A stretch of DNA of 64,000 nt from Ampullaceana balthica. Its lineage: Eukaryota; Mollusca; Gastropoda; Lymnaeidae. This document shows positions 10,795 to 21,999 of this stretch, in pieces (within the stretch, counting starts at the first letter, position 1; the number at the start of each line of letters is the position of its first letter). The position numbers and the translations under genes were made by a program. The DNA is taken from assembly GCA_944989445.1 (NCBI GenBank), contig CALYLW010000040.1, positions 2,219,508-2,283,507 of the forward strand, written 5' to 3'. Under the pieces are notes generated by a model. It did no database searches and was not told where the DNA came from. It saw nothing but the letters and a program-made list of their open reading frames with translations.

Positions 10795-13700
10795 AAATCC
10801 TTTATGTATGAGACGTAACTAAAAGAATGTTCATTATAATACGCAGCGCCAGACCATCCAAAAATACAAATTTGTAGTTGTGTCGTAAAACATGTTTAAT
10901 ATAATTCGCACCGATCAGGAATATGTTTATAAAAAAGTCTTGTCAATAAAATACGCACCTAATTTCGCGACAGAAAGGTTGTTCAATATAATGCCCACCC
11001 TTTCACTCTATCTCAACAAATAACATGATACATAGGAATAAATAAAATAATCTAAAAAATCAATAATTTAATTACGGTACATGCGATCGATCTGAAATTT
11101 TGAAACTTTGTTTTTATCATCGGTACGAAACTGCCTGAAAAATTTCAGCTCGCTAGCTTACGAGGAAACGGGTTAAAAATCGATCCAAAGTTTTGGCGAC
11201 AAGCAAGCAATCAAGGGCGCAAGCAGACACCACGAGTTAATATAAAGGATTTTTTAAAAACCCGTAAAAAAACCAAGTTTTTGACTATAAATCCTTTATG
11301 TATGAGACGTAACTAAAAGAATGTTAAATATAATACGCAGCGCAAGACCATCCAAAAATACAAATTTCTAGTTGTGTCGTAAAATATGTTTAATATAATG
11401 CGCACCGATCAGGAATATGTTTATAAAAAGAGTAGTCAATAAAATACGCACCTTATTGCGCGACAGAAAGGTTGTTCAATATAATATGCACAGCGACACT
11501 CTATCTAAAAAAATAGCATGATACATAAGAATAAATAAAATAATCTAAAAAATCAATAATTTAATTACGGTACATGCGATCGATCTGAAATTTTGATACA
11601 TTGTTTCTATTATTGGTACGAAACTGCCTGCAAAATTTCAGCTCGCTAGGTTACGAGCAAGTGGGTTAAAATACGATCAAAATATTTGGCGACAAGCAAG
11701 CAAGCAAGGGCGGGTGCAGACACCACGAGTTAATATAAAGGATTTAATTTTTTTTAAAAACGTAAAAAAACCAAGTTTTTAACTATAAATCCTTTATGTA
11801 CAAGACGTAACTAAAAGAATGTTCATTATAATACGCAGCAAAAGACCATCCGAAAATACAGAATTGTAGTAGTGACGTAAAACATGTTTAATATAATGCG
11901 CACCGATCAGGAATATGTTTATAAAAAGTGTTGTCAATAAAATACGCACCTTATTGCGCGACAGAAAGGTCGTTCAATATAATACGCACCGCGACACTCG
12001 ATCTCAAAAAATAACATGATACATAGGAATAAATAAAATAATCTAAAAAATCAATAATTTAATTACGGTACAAGGAATCGATCTGAAATTTTGATACATT
12101 GTTTTTATCATCGGTACAAAACTGCCTGCAAAAAATCAGCTCGCTAGCTTACGAGGAAGTGGGTTAAAAACGGATCTAAAGTTTTGGCGACAAGCAAGTA
12201 ATCAAGCAATCAAGGGTGCAGACACCACGAGTTAATATAAAGGATTTAAAAAGAATTGTCAATAAAATACGCACCTTATTGCGCGACATAAAGGTTGTTC
12301 AATATAATACGCACCGTGACGCTTTATCTCAAAAAATAGCATGATACATAGGAATAAATAAAATAATCTAAAAAATCAATAATTTAATTACGGTACATGC
12401 GATCGATCTGAAATTTTGAAACTTTGTTTTTATCATCGGTACGAAACTGCCTGAAAAATTTCAGCTCGCTAGCTTACGAGGAAATGGGTTAAAAATCGAT
12501 CCAAAGTTTTGGCGACAAGCAAGCAATCAAGGTCACAAACAGACACCACGAGTTAATATAAAGGATTTAATTTTAAAACAATAACGTAAAAAAACAAGTT
12601 TTTGACTATAAATCCTTTATGGACGAGACGTAACTAAAAGAATGTTCATTATAATACGCAGCGCAAGACCATCCAACAATACAAAATTGTAGTTGTGTCG
12701 TAAAACATGTTTAATATAATGCGCACCGATCAGGAATATGTTATATGTTTATAAAAAGTGTTGTCATTAAAATACGCACCTTATTGCGCGACAGAGAGGT
12801 CGTTCAATATAATACGCACCACGACACTCGATCTAAAAAAATAACATGATACATAGGAATAAAAAAAATAATCTAAAAATTCCACAATTTAATGACGGTA
12901 CATGCGATCGATCTGAAATTTTGATACATAGTTTTTATCATTGCCACCAAACTGCCTGCTAAATTTCAGCTCGCTAGCTTACGAGGAAGTGGGTTAAAAA
13001 CGGATCTAAAGTTTTGGCGACAAGCAAGTAATCAAGCAATCAAGGGTGCAGACACCACGAGTTAATATAAAGGATTTAAAAAGAATTGTCAATAAAATAC
13101 GCACCTTATTGCGCGACATAAAGGTTGTTCAATATAATACGCACCGTGACGCTTTATCTCAAAAAATAGCATGATACATAGGAATAAATAAAATAATCTA
13201 AAAAATCAATAATTTAATTACGGTACATGCGATCGATCTGAAATTTTGAAACTTTGTTTTTATCATCGGTACGAAACTGCCTGAAAAATTTCAGCTCGCT
13301 AGCTTACGAGGAAATGGGTTAAAAATCGATCCAAAGTTTTGGCGACAAGCAAGCAATCAAGGTCACAAACAGACACCACGAGTTAATATAAAGGATTTAA
13401 TTTTAAAACAATAACGTAAAAAAACAAGTTTTTGACTATAAATCCTTTATGGACGAGACGTAACTAAAAGAATGTTCATTATAATACGCAGCGCAAGACC
13501 ATCCAACAATACAAAATTGTAGTTGTGTCGTAAAACATGTTTAATATAATGCGCACCGATCAGGAATATGTTATATGTTTATAAAAAGTGTTGTCATTAA
13601 AATACGCACCTTATTGCGCGACAGAGAGGTCGTTCAATATAATACGCACCACGACACTCGATCTAAAAAAATAACATGATACATAGGAATAAAAAAAATA

Positions 13701-16068
13701 ATCTAAAAATTCAACAATTTAATGACGGTACATGCGATCGATCTGAAATTTTGATACATAGTTTTTATCATTGCCACCAAACTGCCTGCTAAATTTCAGC
13801 TCGCTAGCTTACGAGGAAGTGGGTTAAAAACGGATCTAAAGTTTTGGCGACAAGCAAGTAATCAAGCAATCAAGGGTGCAGACACCACGAGTTAATATAA
13901 AGGATTTAAAAAGAATTGTCAATAAAATACGCACCTTATTGCGCGACATAAAGGTTGTTCAATATAATACGCACCGTGACGCTTTATCTCAAAAAATAGC
14001 ATGATACATAGGAATACATAAAATAATCTAAAAAATCAATAATTTAATTACGGTACATGCGATCGATCTGAAATTTTGATACATTGTTTCTATTATTGGT
14101 ACGAAACTGCCTGCAAAATTTCAGCTCGCTAGGTTACGAGCAAGTGGGTTAAAATACGATCAAAATATTTGGCGACAAGCAAGCAAGCAAGGGCGGGTGC
14201 AGACACCACGAGTTAATATAAAGGATTTAATTTTTTTTTAAACGTAAAAAAACCAAGTTTTTAACTATAAATCCTTTATGTACAAGACGTAACTAAAAGA
14301 ATGTTCATTATAATACGCAGCAAAAGACCATCCGAAAATACAGAATTGTAGTAGTGTCGTAAAACATGTTTAATATAATGCGCACCGATCAGGAATATGT
14401 TTATAAAAAGTGTTGTCAATAAAATACGCACCTTATTGCGCGACAGAAAGGTCGTTCAATATAATACGCACCGCGACACTCGATCTCAAAAAATAACATG
14501 ATACATAGGAATAAATAAAATAATCTAAAAAATCAATAATTTAATTACGGTACAAGGAATCGATCTGAAATTTTGATACATTGTTTTTATCATCGGTACA
14601 AAACTTCCTGCAAAAAATCAGCTCGCTAGCTTACGAGGAAGTGGGTTAAAAACGGATCTAAAGTTTTGGCGACAAGCAAGTAATCAAGCAATCAAGGGTG
14701 CAGACACCACGAGTTAATATAAAGGATTTAAAAAGAATTGTCAATAAAATACGCACCTTATTGCGCGACATAAAGGTTGTTCAATATAATACGCACCGTG
14801 ACGCTTTATCTCAAAAAATAGCATGATACATAGGAATAAATAAAATAATCTAAAAAATCAATAATTTAATTACGGTACATGCGATCGATCTGAAATTTTG
14901 AAACTTTGTTTTTATCATCGGTACGAAACTGCCTGAAAAATTTCAGCTCGCTAGCTTACGAGGAAATGGGTTAAAAATCGATCCAAAGTTTTGGCGACAA
15001 GCAAGCAATCAAGGTCACAAACAGACACCACGAGTTAATATAAAGGATTTAATTTTAAAACAATAACGTAAAAAAACAAGTTTTTGACTATAAATCCTTT
15101 ATGGACGAGACGTAACTAAAAGAATGTTCATTATAATACGCAGCGCAAGACCATCCAACAATACAAAATTGTAGTTGTGTCGTAAAACATGTTTAATATA
15201 ATGCGCACCGATCAGGAATATGTTATATGTTTATAAAAAGTGTTGTCATTAAAATACGCACCTTATTGCGCGACAGAGAGGTCGTTCAATATAATACGCA
15301 CCACGACACTCGATCTAAAAAAATAACATGATACATAGGAATAAAAAAAATAATCTAAAAATTCAACAATTTAATGACGGTACATGCGATCGATCTGAAA
15401 TTTTGATACATAGTTTTTATCATTGCCACCAAACTGCCTGCTAAATTTCAGCTCGCTAGCTTACGAGGAAGTGGGTTAAAAATCGATCCAAAGTTTTGGC
15501 GACAAGCAATCAAGGGTGCAGACACCACGAGTTAATATAAAGGATTTAATAAAAGAAACCCGTAGAAAACCAAGTTTTTGACTATAAATCCTTTATGTAC
15601 GAGACGTAACTAAAAGAATGTTCAATATAATACGAAGCGCAAGACCATCCAACAATACAAAATTGTAGTTGTGTCGTAAAACATGTTTAAATAATGCGCA
15701 CCGATCAGGAATATGTTTATAAAAAGCGTTGTCAGTAAAATACGCACCTTATTGCGCGACAGAAAGGTCGTTCAATATAATACGCACCGCGACACTCGAT
15801 CTCAAAAAATAACATGATACATAGAGAAAAAAAACTGATAAATAAAATAATCTATAAAATCAATAATTCAATTACGGTACATGCGATCGATCTGAAATTT
15901 TGATACATAGTTTTTATCATCGCCACCAAACTGCCTGCTAAATTTCAGCCCGCTAGCTTACGAGGAAGTGGGTTAAAAATCGATCCAAAGTTTTGGCGAC
16001 AAGAAATCAAGCAAGCAATCAAGCAAGCAATCAAGCAACCAGACACCACGAGTTAATGTAAAGGATTT
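10795..16068 (+). mobile_element. 5.3-kb head-to-tail array of AAATCC-family units
   Basis: About 12 units lie in the same orientation. Eight begin with AAATCCTTTAT followed by the RAGACGTAACTAAAAGAATG block. All end in CACGAGTTAATATAAAGGATTT or a close variant, giving an 11-bp inverted pair AAATCCTTTAT/ATAAAGGATTT. Full units are about 450-480 bp. Four lack the left part and start at AAGAATTGTCAATAAAATAC (12251, 13081, 13911, 14733). Each full unit contains an internal degenerate sub-repeat built on TATAATRCGCACC, then a block TACGGTACATGCGATCGATC. Right ends fall near 11252, 11744, 12247, 12569, 13077, 13399, 13908, 14228, 14729, 15049, 15547 and 16068. Stops occur throughout, so nothing is coded. 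Confidence 0.9.
12251..13910 (+). repeat. 830-bp higher-order repeat, two near-identical copies
   Basis: 12251-13080 and 13081-13910 each hold one truncated unit plus one full unit and appear identical by eye apart from about one base (ATTCCACAA versus ATTCAACAA). A further partial copy begins at 14733. The 11.5-12.25 kb block recurs at about 14.0-14.73 kb, 2,482 bp away, so larger blocks have also been duplicated. Confidence 0.88.
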
Positions 16069-16267
16069 AAAAAAGAGAATTAGATGGTGGTTAATTATAA
16101 AATAAAAAAAACAACGGGGTGCCATAGGCGCCCTGCAACCCCTATTATAAAATACTTTTCAGAAAGTTTAATATTTCGTATTTATCAAACAAGGACAAGT
16201 TAGTTGGGCTTTTGAAAAAGATCGGCGCCGTAGGTGCCCTAAAAAAAGTGCATTTTTTGTAAAATAA

Positions 16268-16315
16268 CTAGATTTCAGCTGAAAACTTCCGTCATTTTTG
16301 ACGGGTGTACGCTAG
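16268..16315 (-). mobile_element. Family B left-end fragment
   Basis: On the minus strand it carries the family B hairpin (CCGTCA/TGACGG arms) followed by TTTTCAGCTGAAATCTAG. Beyond that (16080-16267) the sequence differs from the other copies and includes two GGYGCC.TAGG.GCCCT-type motifs, so it may be a distinct subfamily. Confidence 0.6.
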
Positions 16316-16330
16316 CATAAATATAATAGC

Positions 16331-16420
16331 ACCGGCTCCGGAAAATCCGGAATCCGGCAATTTTTACAGATCCGGCTCCGGCTTCGGCTCCGGCCGGATT
16401 TCATTTCATAAATCCGGGCG
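16331..16420 (+). repeat. CCGGCTCCGG-rich dispersed repeat, copy 2
   Basis: Direct-orientation relative of 10551-10656 with the same order of motifs (ATTTTTACA, CCGGCTCCGG, TTCATAAATCCGG). It is followed by CCGAT/ATCGG-rich DNA (16430-16490); similar CCGAT-rich DNA lies just before copy 1. Confidence 0.7.
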
Positions 16421-16520
16421 AATTAAATTTAATTATCGGTTTGAGAAATTTAAAACCGATAATTGGATTTCCGATTATCGTTTAAAAAACCTTAGTTTAT
16501 CTCACATATTATATATTTTA

Positions 16521-16809
16521 ACTAGTATATTACCCGTCAAAAATGACGGACGTTTTCAAAATAAATACATTTCAGCTGAAATCTATCTATTTTGAAAAAA
16601 TACACATCAGAGTAAAAAGTAATGTAATACAGAGCTTTTATTTATTTTATTTATTTTTATTTTATTCATTTATTTTCATATTGCACAATTTTATGTGGAA
16701 CGTTCGAAAAGAGTTATATTTGGTGCAGTAATTTGATGCGCTGCTTTCTAAAATTAGTAGCGTTACGGACAGACAGACGTGACATACATTGCAAATTATG
16801 TATGTTGAT
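16521..16809 (+). mobile_element. Family B short element, 289 bp
   Basis: Runs from ACTAGTATATTACCCGTC to CAAATTATGTATGTTGAT. The left hairpin CCGTCA-AAAA-TGACGG is perfect. Near the right end an interrupted stem is formed by GT(C/T)ACGG and CGTGAC. There is no coding capacity; two short open frames crossing it are artefacts. Confidence 0.8.
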
Positions 16810-16905
16810 ACATATCCTGATGTGGAACTACGAGTCCTTAGGAGTTTGTTTATGATTTGTCTTCATGGATTTATTAGTGGAGATGACAACAGGTGTTTGT
16901 ACGTC

Positions 16906-17275
16906 GGATGACATTGTATGACACGAGAAGAAGATACGTCAGGTGACATTTGATGGTACGATAAGTAGATACTTCATTTGACATTGGATGGCAGAGAAGT
17001 AGATAGGTCAGTTGACATTGGATGGTACGATAAGTAGAAATGTCAGTTGACATTGGATGGCATGAGAAGTAGAAATGTCAGTTGACATTGGATGGCATGA
17101 GAAGTAGAAATGTCAGTTGACATTGGATGGCATGAGAAGTAGAAATGTCAGTTGAAATTGGATGGCATGAGAAGTAGAAATGTCAGTTGACATTGGATGG
17201 TACGATAAATAGAAATGTCAGTTGACATTGGATGGCTGAGAAGTTGGCACGTCAGTTGACTTTAGATGGCTTGAA
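16906..17275. repeat. 35-bp minisatellite, ~10 copies
   Basis: The unit contains GATGGCATGAGAAGTAGAAA and TGTCAGTTGACATTG. Central copies are nearly identical and the outer copies diverge and vary in length, the usual pattern of unequal exchange. Confidence 0.92.
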
Positions 17276-17770
17276 CATGGCCAGCCTCTGTTTAATAGAC
17301 ATCTCGCGGAGGACTGGAAAGGTCGCATTACAGCAAGGGTCAGTGAACAGGGGTAAATAACCCCATTTGGGGTACAAAGGGAATTCTTGGGGGTAATGCA
17401 GCATTGAAAGGGGACATTTAAAATCCGCTATTTTTCTATTTAAAATTCTTCATGTGTTCGTGTATGCTTGAAACATAAGAACACTATTGAACGAACCGGT
17501 TCCTTCCAGAAAACGCATTTTTAAATTTAACATACATGTACATTTCTTATCTACGTATTTTACAAAGACACACATCTCGTCTCCACTTTCCTTTACATTG
17601 TCATAAATGACAATAATCTTAATCCAAAAGACTCAACTGTATCTAATATTCTCTCTGTTGCATTAAAAAATATTGCCATATAAACTCTGCTAATGTGCTG
17701 TTGCCTATTAATATCAATGCATCCTAATGGTAAACAATTTCATTTAAAGATCACAATAAGTGGTACTGTT

Positions 17771-18547
17771 TCAGCCAGAGAAAGGATTGCAGCGTTTACA
17801 TTGAAGCTTTCATATTGGAAACAAAAAGCAGAAAGAAACCAGTTATAGCGGCCTTTTCAAAGCTGACCTTGTACTTGGAGGATAGTGGAAATATAACTTT
17901 TGACGACATCAAGGATATAGTTATCAGACATCTTACCAAGCTCAAAGAGGGCATCACTTTTTACTTTCCAGTTATTGATTCACATAATGGCAATTGAATT
18001 GCAGATCCAGTTCAATGTGACATGCGAATGTACAGTACCAGATGATTGCAGATCCTGTTCGATGTGACATGCGAATGTACAGTACCAGATGATTGCAGAT
18101 CCTGTTCGATGTGACATGCGAATGTACAGTACCAGATGATTGCAGATCCTGTTCGATGTGACATGCGAATGTACAGTACCAGATGATTGCAGATCCTGTT
18201 CGATGTGACATGCGAATGTAAAGTACCAGATGATTGCAGATCCTGTTCGATGTGACATGCGAATGTACAGTACCAGATGATTGCAGATCCAGTTAAATGT
18301 GACATACGAATGTACAGTACCGGATGATTGCAGATCCAGTTCGATGTGACATGCGAATGTACCAAATGATTGCAGATCCTGTTCGACATGACATGCGAAT
18401 GTACCAGATGAGCCTCAAGGGTTGTTAAGGGCACTTCTTGAAATTCATTTCTATGAGGTACGTATTGAATTTGCAGACAAAGCAGATCTCACACATTTTT
18501 GGATGTCAAATGCTGCAAAGGCAATCTCCATTGATCATTATATCTAG
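17771..18547 (+). pseudogene. hAT transposase remnant (ZBED5/SCAND3-like clade)
   Basis: Three frames together give a recognisable hAT middle region. The first, from 17771, reads RERIAAFTLKLSYWKQKAER. After a frameshift, 17815-17997 continues with SKLTLYLE, IKDIVIRHLTKLKEG and the YFP motif typical of this clade. After a stop, NGN*IADPVQCD matches the WI.DPF..D motif with W changed to stop. From 18401 a third frame gives PDEPQGLL...ADLTHFW up to TAG at 18545-18547. A 47-bp minisatellite interrupts the gene at the IADPF site. The BED finger, RNase H-like acidic residues and C-terminal dimerisation domain are absent. Assignment is by motif memory; hAT is likely, the exact clade less sure. Confidence 0.65.
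18001..18412. repeat. 47-bp minisatellite within hAT codons, ~9 copies
   Basis: The unit starts GCAGATCCTGTTCGATGTGA and is 47 bp, with starts at 18001, 18048, 18095, 18142 and so on; the last interval is about 39 bp. The sequence is the transposase segment encoding ADPVQCD followed by a short spacer, so the array grew out of coding DNA. Because 47 is not a multiple of 3, each extra copy shifts the frame. Minus-strand open frames here are artefacts. Confidence 0.92.
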
Positions 18548-18938
18548 AATGGCCAGGGAAGTTATGCCTGTAACCGTAATAACCCTAATATTTCACTGTA
18601 AACTTGTATAATTGTATCGATAAATTGCCAATGAAATGAGGATCATCTGTGTCTTTTTGACTTAAAATGTCCACGCACAATCCTTTTCAGACTCATTTTA
18701 AGACATTTATCATGCCTCCAAAACACAAGATGCTTTTTCGGAAAAAAGGGAGGGGGGGGGCGTACGACGCTCCCCCAAACCTCGAGTCATGTGCGTAGGA
18801 ACTCGCGACTTCGGGATAACGGGGGAAAAAAGAGTTTTATATTTTGGGGTATCGGGCAAAAAAGTTCGCCGACCCCTGCATTCTAGGATAAATTGCAATA
18901 TGAGCGGGAAGAAAAGCTACAAGAAGAGTAAGGCATTC

Positions 18939-19261
18939 AGTATACATAATTTGCTATGTATGTCCGTCCGGGGCGTCCGTTCGTAACGCTACTAATTTTA
19001 GAAAGCAGCGGACCACTTTAAAAAAAGCCTTGAAAAAAATTACTGCACCAAAAATAACTCTTTTCGAACGTCCCCATAAAATTGTTCAATTTGGAAATAA
19101 ATTAATACAGTAAAAAAAATTAAAAAATGAAAGAGAATTTTCTATTACTATTACATTATTTTTTATTCTGATGTGAATTTTTTTTCAAAATTAATAGATT
19201 TCAGCTGAAATATAAATTTATTTTGAAAACGTCCGTATTTTTTGACGGGCATTACACTAGT
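18939..19261 (-). mobile_element. Family B element, minus strand, 323 bp
   Basis: Read on the minus strand it runs from ACTAGTGTAATGCCCGTCAA through TTTCAGCTGAAATCTATTA, a T-rich middle and CGTTCGAAAAGAGTTATTTT, to the region of the right terminus. It is longer and more diverged than the 16.5- and 37.5-kb copies, with a ~30-bp insertion around 19010-19035 (relative to those copies). Confidence 0.75.
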
Positions 19262-19722
19262 TTCTATTATAATATAAAAAGTATGAAATGTAGGTTTATC
19301 TGCTAAAAACATATATACATCCAAATTTGTAACAAATGAAACATGTCTCGTTATGGGTCCCCTTCGATTACTGTAGAGAACTGTACTGTATGTAAGAGGG
19401 AAAAATGTCCCAGGAAAACGTCACCTCAAAAAGACCAGAATTCCAACAACAAAATTTAAAAAAATAGAATGAAAATAGAAATGAAAAAAAAATTACAACA
19501 GCCAGAATTAAAATTTATTTTAATTGTAGCTAGAGGTCCCAAAAGGGGAACATTCTATCAAGTGACGTTGAATTTTTTGTATTTTTTTGTAAATAATGGG
19601 GTAATAACTTGAAATTTGCCCCTATTGAAGTGGTAGAGAGAATTGTCAGGGATCAAACAAAACAAAACAAAAATAAATAATTAAATTAAAACATTTTGTA
19701 GAACAATTTAGATCATTTCTGA

Positions 19723-19928
19723 TGTGATGGTCCCCTTACCAGTTCATGACGGTCTATGGGGCAAGTGATGTAGCGTTCACAAGTTTTTAGCCACCACTAG
19801 CGAGCAGGGGTATGTGTGGCCAGCACAATGCCCCAGGGGCCTTGCCAGTACCTGGGCTCGATCCCGTGACTCAGGATCTGCCTCGGATCGATAGTCCAGT
19901 GCGCTACCACTTAGACCATCGCGCCCCC
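19723..19928 (-). mobile_element. tRNA-derived SINE with perfect 13-bp TSD
   Basis: AGATCATTTCTGA occurs at 19710-19722 and 19929-19941. Read on the minus strand the 206-bp insert starts GGGGGCGCGATGGTCTAAGT, with A box TGGTCTAAGTGGT and B box GGGATCGAGCCC about 40 bp apart (plus-strand 19907-19919 and 19854-19865), the RNA polymerase III promoter of a tRNA head. A central motif with GGCAAGTGATGTAGCG (plus strand, 19760-19775) is shared with the SINE at 5.5 kb. It ends with a short ATCACA tail and no poly(A). The clean TSD suggests a fairly recent insertion. Confidence 0.92.
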
Positions 19929-19941
19929 AGATCATTTCTGA

Positions 19942-21203
19942 AGACTGCTTTTAGATTAACCAATATTTAAATACCGGCATTTCACGTTTTTAGCAGTCGG
20001 GCGAACATCTTTTTCTTTTGGTGGTAGCCTTCCAGTGATAACATCACGGGTGCCGCCCTTACTGGCTTTATAATAGTCACACTTTTTAAAATTTATTTAT
20101 TTGTTTATATATTTGTTTGACGTGTCTTTCAAGGTAAACATCATTCCTAGTTAAAAACTTAAATAACTGTGGAATAATTTCTAATTAAAACTATTAATAA
20201 AAGTATTATGGCCCATTTCAATATGTACGCGTGTTTGACATACTAACGATAATCTCAAACGAAGGAGTACAGTTTATGGGTTATTATTCATAACTACATA
20301 TTTTAAATATTCACTAAACTCCGTTCAAGTGACATTTTCTTTCTCTGGAAAACTTTTGACTTACAATTCTTATTTAACTCATATTATCTTTTCTTCACTT
20401 GATTCTCATTGGAAAATATCATTCAACTGCTTCAAATATTCTCATTCGTTTTTTGTAGTTCAACAATATGTAGTGTTAGTGTTAGTGTTAGTATTAGTGT
20501 TAGTAACGAAGTAATTTCAAATGTCGACAAAAATTGAGTTTAAAAATAAATTTTGAGAAAAGTCTCCAATCCATGTTTTTATATCCATGACTAAGAGAAA
20601 TGCCAGAATATACAAATCTTGAAATTTATTGAAGTAAAACTCTTGGGGGTTCATGCCTCTAAAAAAATTATCAAGAAGGTGAAGCTGCACACCTACGCCA
20701 GGAAGTTCTAGTCAAGAAATGACTCCATCATTTCAACAATCTTTTCATCAACATAGGCTGGAAACTCCTCCTCGGATGGGGAGCTGGGGGAGGAGGGTGG
20801 AGCTGTGGAAAATCTCCATTCCCTGATCTCTGGCTTGCCAATTGGTGCTGTGCATGGGAATCAGATCGTTGCTCAATGCGGGCGCGTGTTTTAAATATAG
20901 CAACATGAATCCAAGGTTGGCAGTAAAAAAAAATATTTTAAAAACGATCATAAAAGATATTTGATGTACGGAACACCTTCTTCTCCATCCTATCACGGAC
21001 GTTTTTGTATGTAGGTGCAAGCACAAGCTAGTGTAGGTGTGAATCAACGTAATCTGAAGGACTGTTTTGTCGATAAGGAGAAAATCTGAGTAATATAAAA
21101 ATAGATCAACTTTAAAAAATGTGAACTTTTATTATGGGTGGTAAAGTTGAACTGTGACGTCATGAGTTGATGTACTGGAGTTCGATACCCAGCAAAACCT
21201 GGA
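19942..21203. other. Non-coding spacer with GTTAGT microsatellite
   Basis: No gene. GTTAGT is repeated about 6 times at 20472-20507, with one ATTAGT variant. It is too short and of the wrong sequence for animal telomere repeat TTAGGG. The short frames around 20329 and 20748 have no recognisable content. Confidence 0.55.
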
Positions 21204-21645
21204 CAACATAGCCAGTGCTTTTATGTGTAACACAAGCAACATAGCCAGTGCTTTTATGTGTAACGCAAGCAACATAGCCAGTGCTTTTATGTGTAACACA
21301 CGCAACATAGCCAGTGCTTTTATGTGTAACACAAGCAACATAGCCAGTGCTTTTATGTGTAACACAAGCAACATAGCCAGTGCTTTTATGTGTAACACAA
21401 GCAACATAGCCAGTGCTTTTCTGTGTAACACAAGCAACATAGCCAGTGCTTTTATGTGTAACACAAGCAACATAGCCAGTGCTTTTATGTGTAACACAAG
21501 CAACATAGCCAGTGCTTTTATGTGTAACACACGCAACATAGCCAGTGCTTTTATGTGTAACACAAGCAACATAGCCAGTGCTTTTATGTGTAACACAAGC
21601 AACATAGCCAGTGCTTTTATGTGTAACACAAGCAACATAGCATAT
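21204..21645. repeat. 33-bp minisatellite, ~13 copies
   Basis: The unit contains AACATAGCCAGTGCTTTTAT followed by GTGTAACACAAGC, 33 bp in all. Because 33 is 11 codons and the unit lacks stops in one frame on each strand, open frames arise on both strands (MCNTSNIASAF on plus, LLVLHIKALAM on minus). Copies are nearly identical, with ACGC/AAGC and GCAA/ACAA variants. It is not a gene. Confidence 0.95.
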
Positions 21646-21724
21646 TTAAAACCTAACACAAATTCTTGCAAATTGCAACAAATATAACCCAAAAAATTGA
21701 ACGATTTTGTTCAGACAGGATGTA

Positions 21725-21832
21725 ACATGTATGTAGGTGACTGTATGTAGGTGACTGTATGTAGGTGACTGTATGTAGGTGATTGTATGTAGGTGACTGT
21801 ATGTAGGTGACTGTATGTAGGTTTCTGTATGT
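21725..21832. repeat. 16-bp repeat, ~6-7 copies
   Basis: TGTATGTAGGTGACTG repeats in tandem with single variants (GATTG, TTTCTG). It lies 80 bp after the 33-bp array. Confidence 0.9.
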
Positions 21833-21999
21833 CATCAAGACGTGGCAAAAGTCGTGAGTTATTGTTAACACTGTGACAACCAGGTGTAACATTCGTTGAA
21901 AAGTTGATATTAGATTGGGGGGGGGGAGTTTGTAATATTTCCCCTATGAAGATGCCCTAGTAACCGCTGTAGACTAATGTGCCCCCTGTTAAGTCTCTA

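Larger units (their letters stand above)
17334..18878 (+). mobile_element. Degraded hAT transposon (1.5 kb)
   Basis: The right end, read on the minus strand, begins CAGGGGTCGGCGAACTTTTT, a classic hAT/Charlie-type terminus. The proposed left end starts CAAGGGTCAGTGAAC (12 of 15 bases match). The flanking 8-mers are CATTACAG (17326-17333) and CATTCTAG (18879-18886), 6 of 8 identical, consistent with an old hAT 8-bp TSD. The interior carries a broken transposase and a minisatellite. No catalytic or dimerisation region remains, so the copy is inactive and internally deleted. Confidence 0.72.

Noticed and set aside
16080..16240. GGYGCC motifs as a possible regulatory cluster
   Set aside because: Only two imperfect copies, more simply part of a family B subfamily.
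17972..18434. Minus-strand frames over the 47-bp array
   Set aside because: Repeat-derived and antisense to the hAT remnant.
19850..19928. Functional tRNA gene on the minus strand
   Set aside because: Part of a SINE with a perfect 13-bp TSD; no complete cloverleaf with a paired acceptor stem.
20472..20507. Interstitial telomere repeat
   Set aside because: The repeat is GTTAGT, not TTAGGG, with only about 6 units.
21132..21692. 186-residue minus and 154-residue plus frames over the 33-bp array
   Set aside because: Both strands are open because 33 bp is 11 codons. Repetitive peptide, no unique domain.
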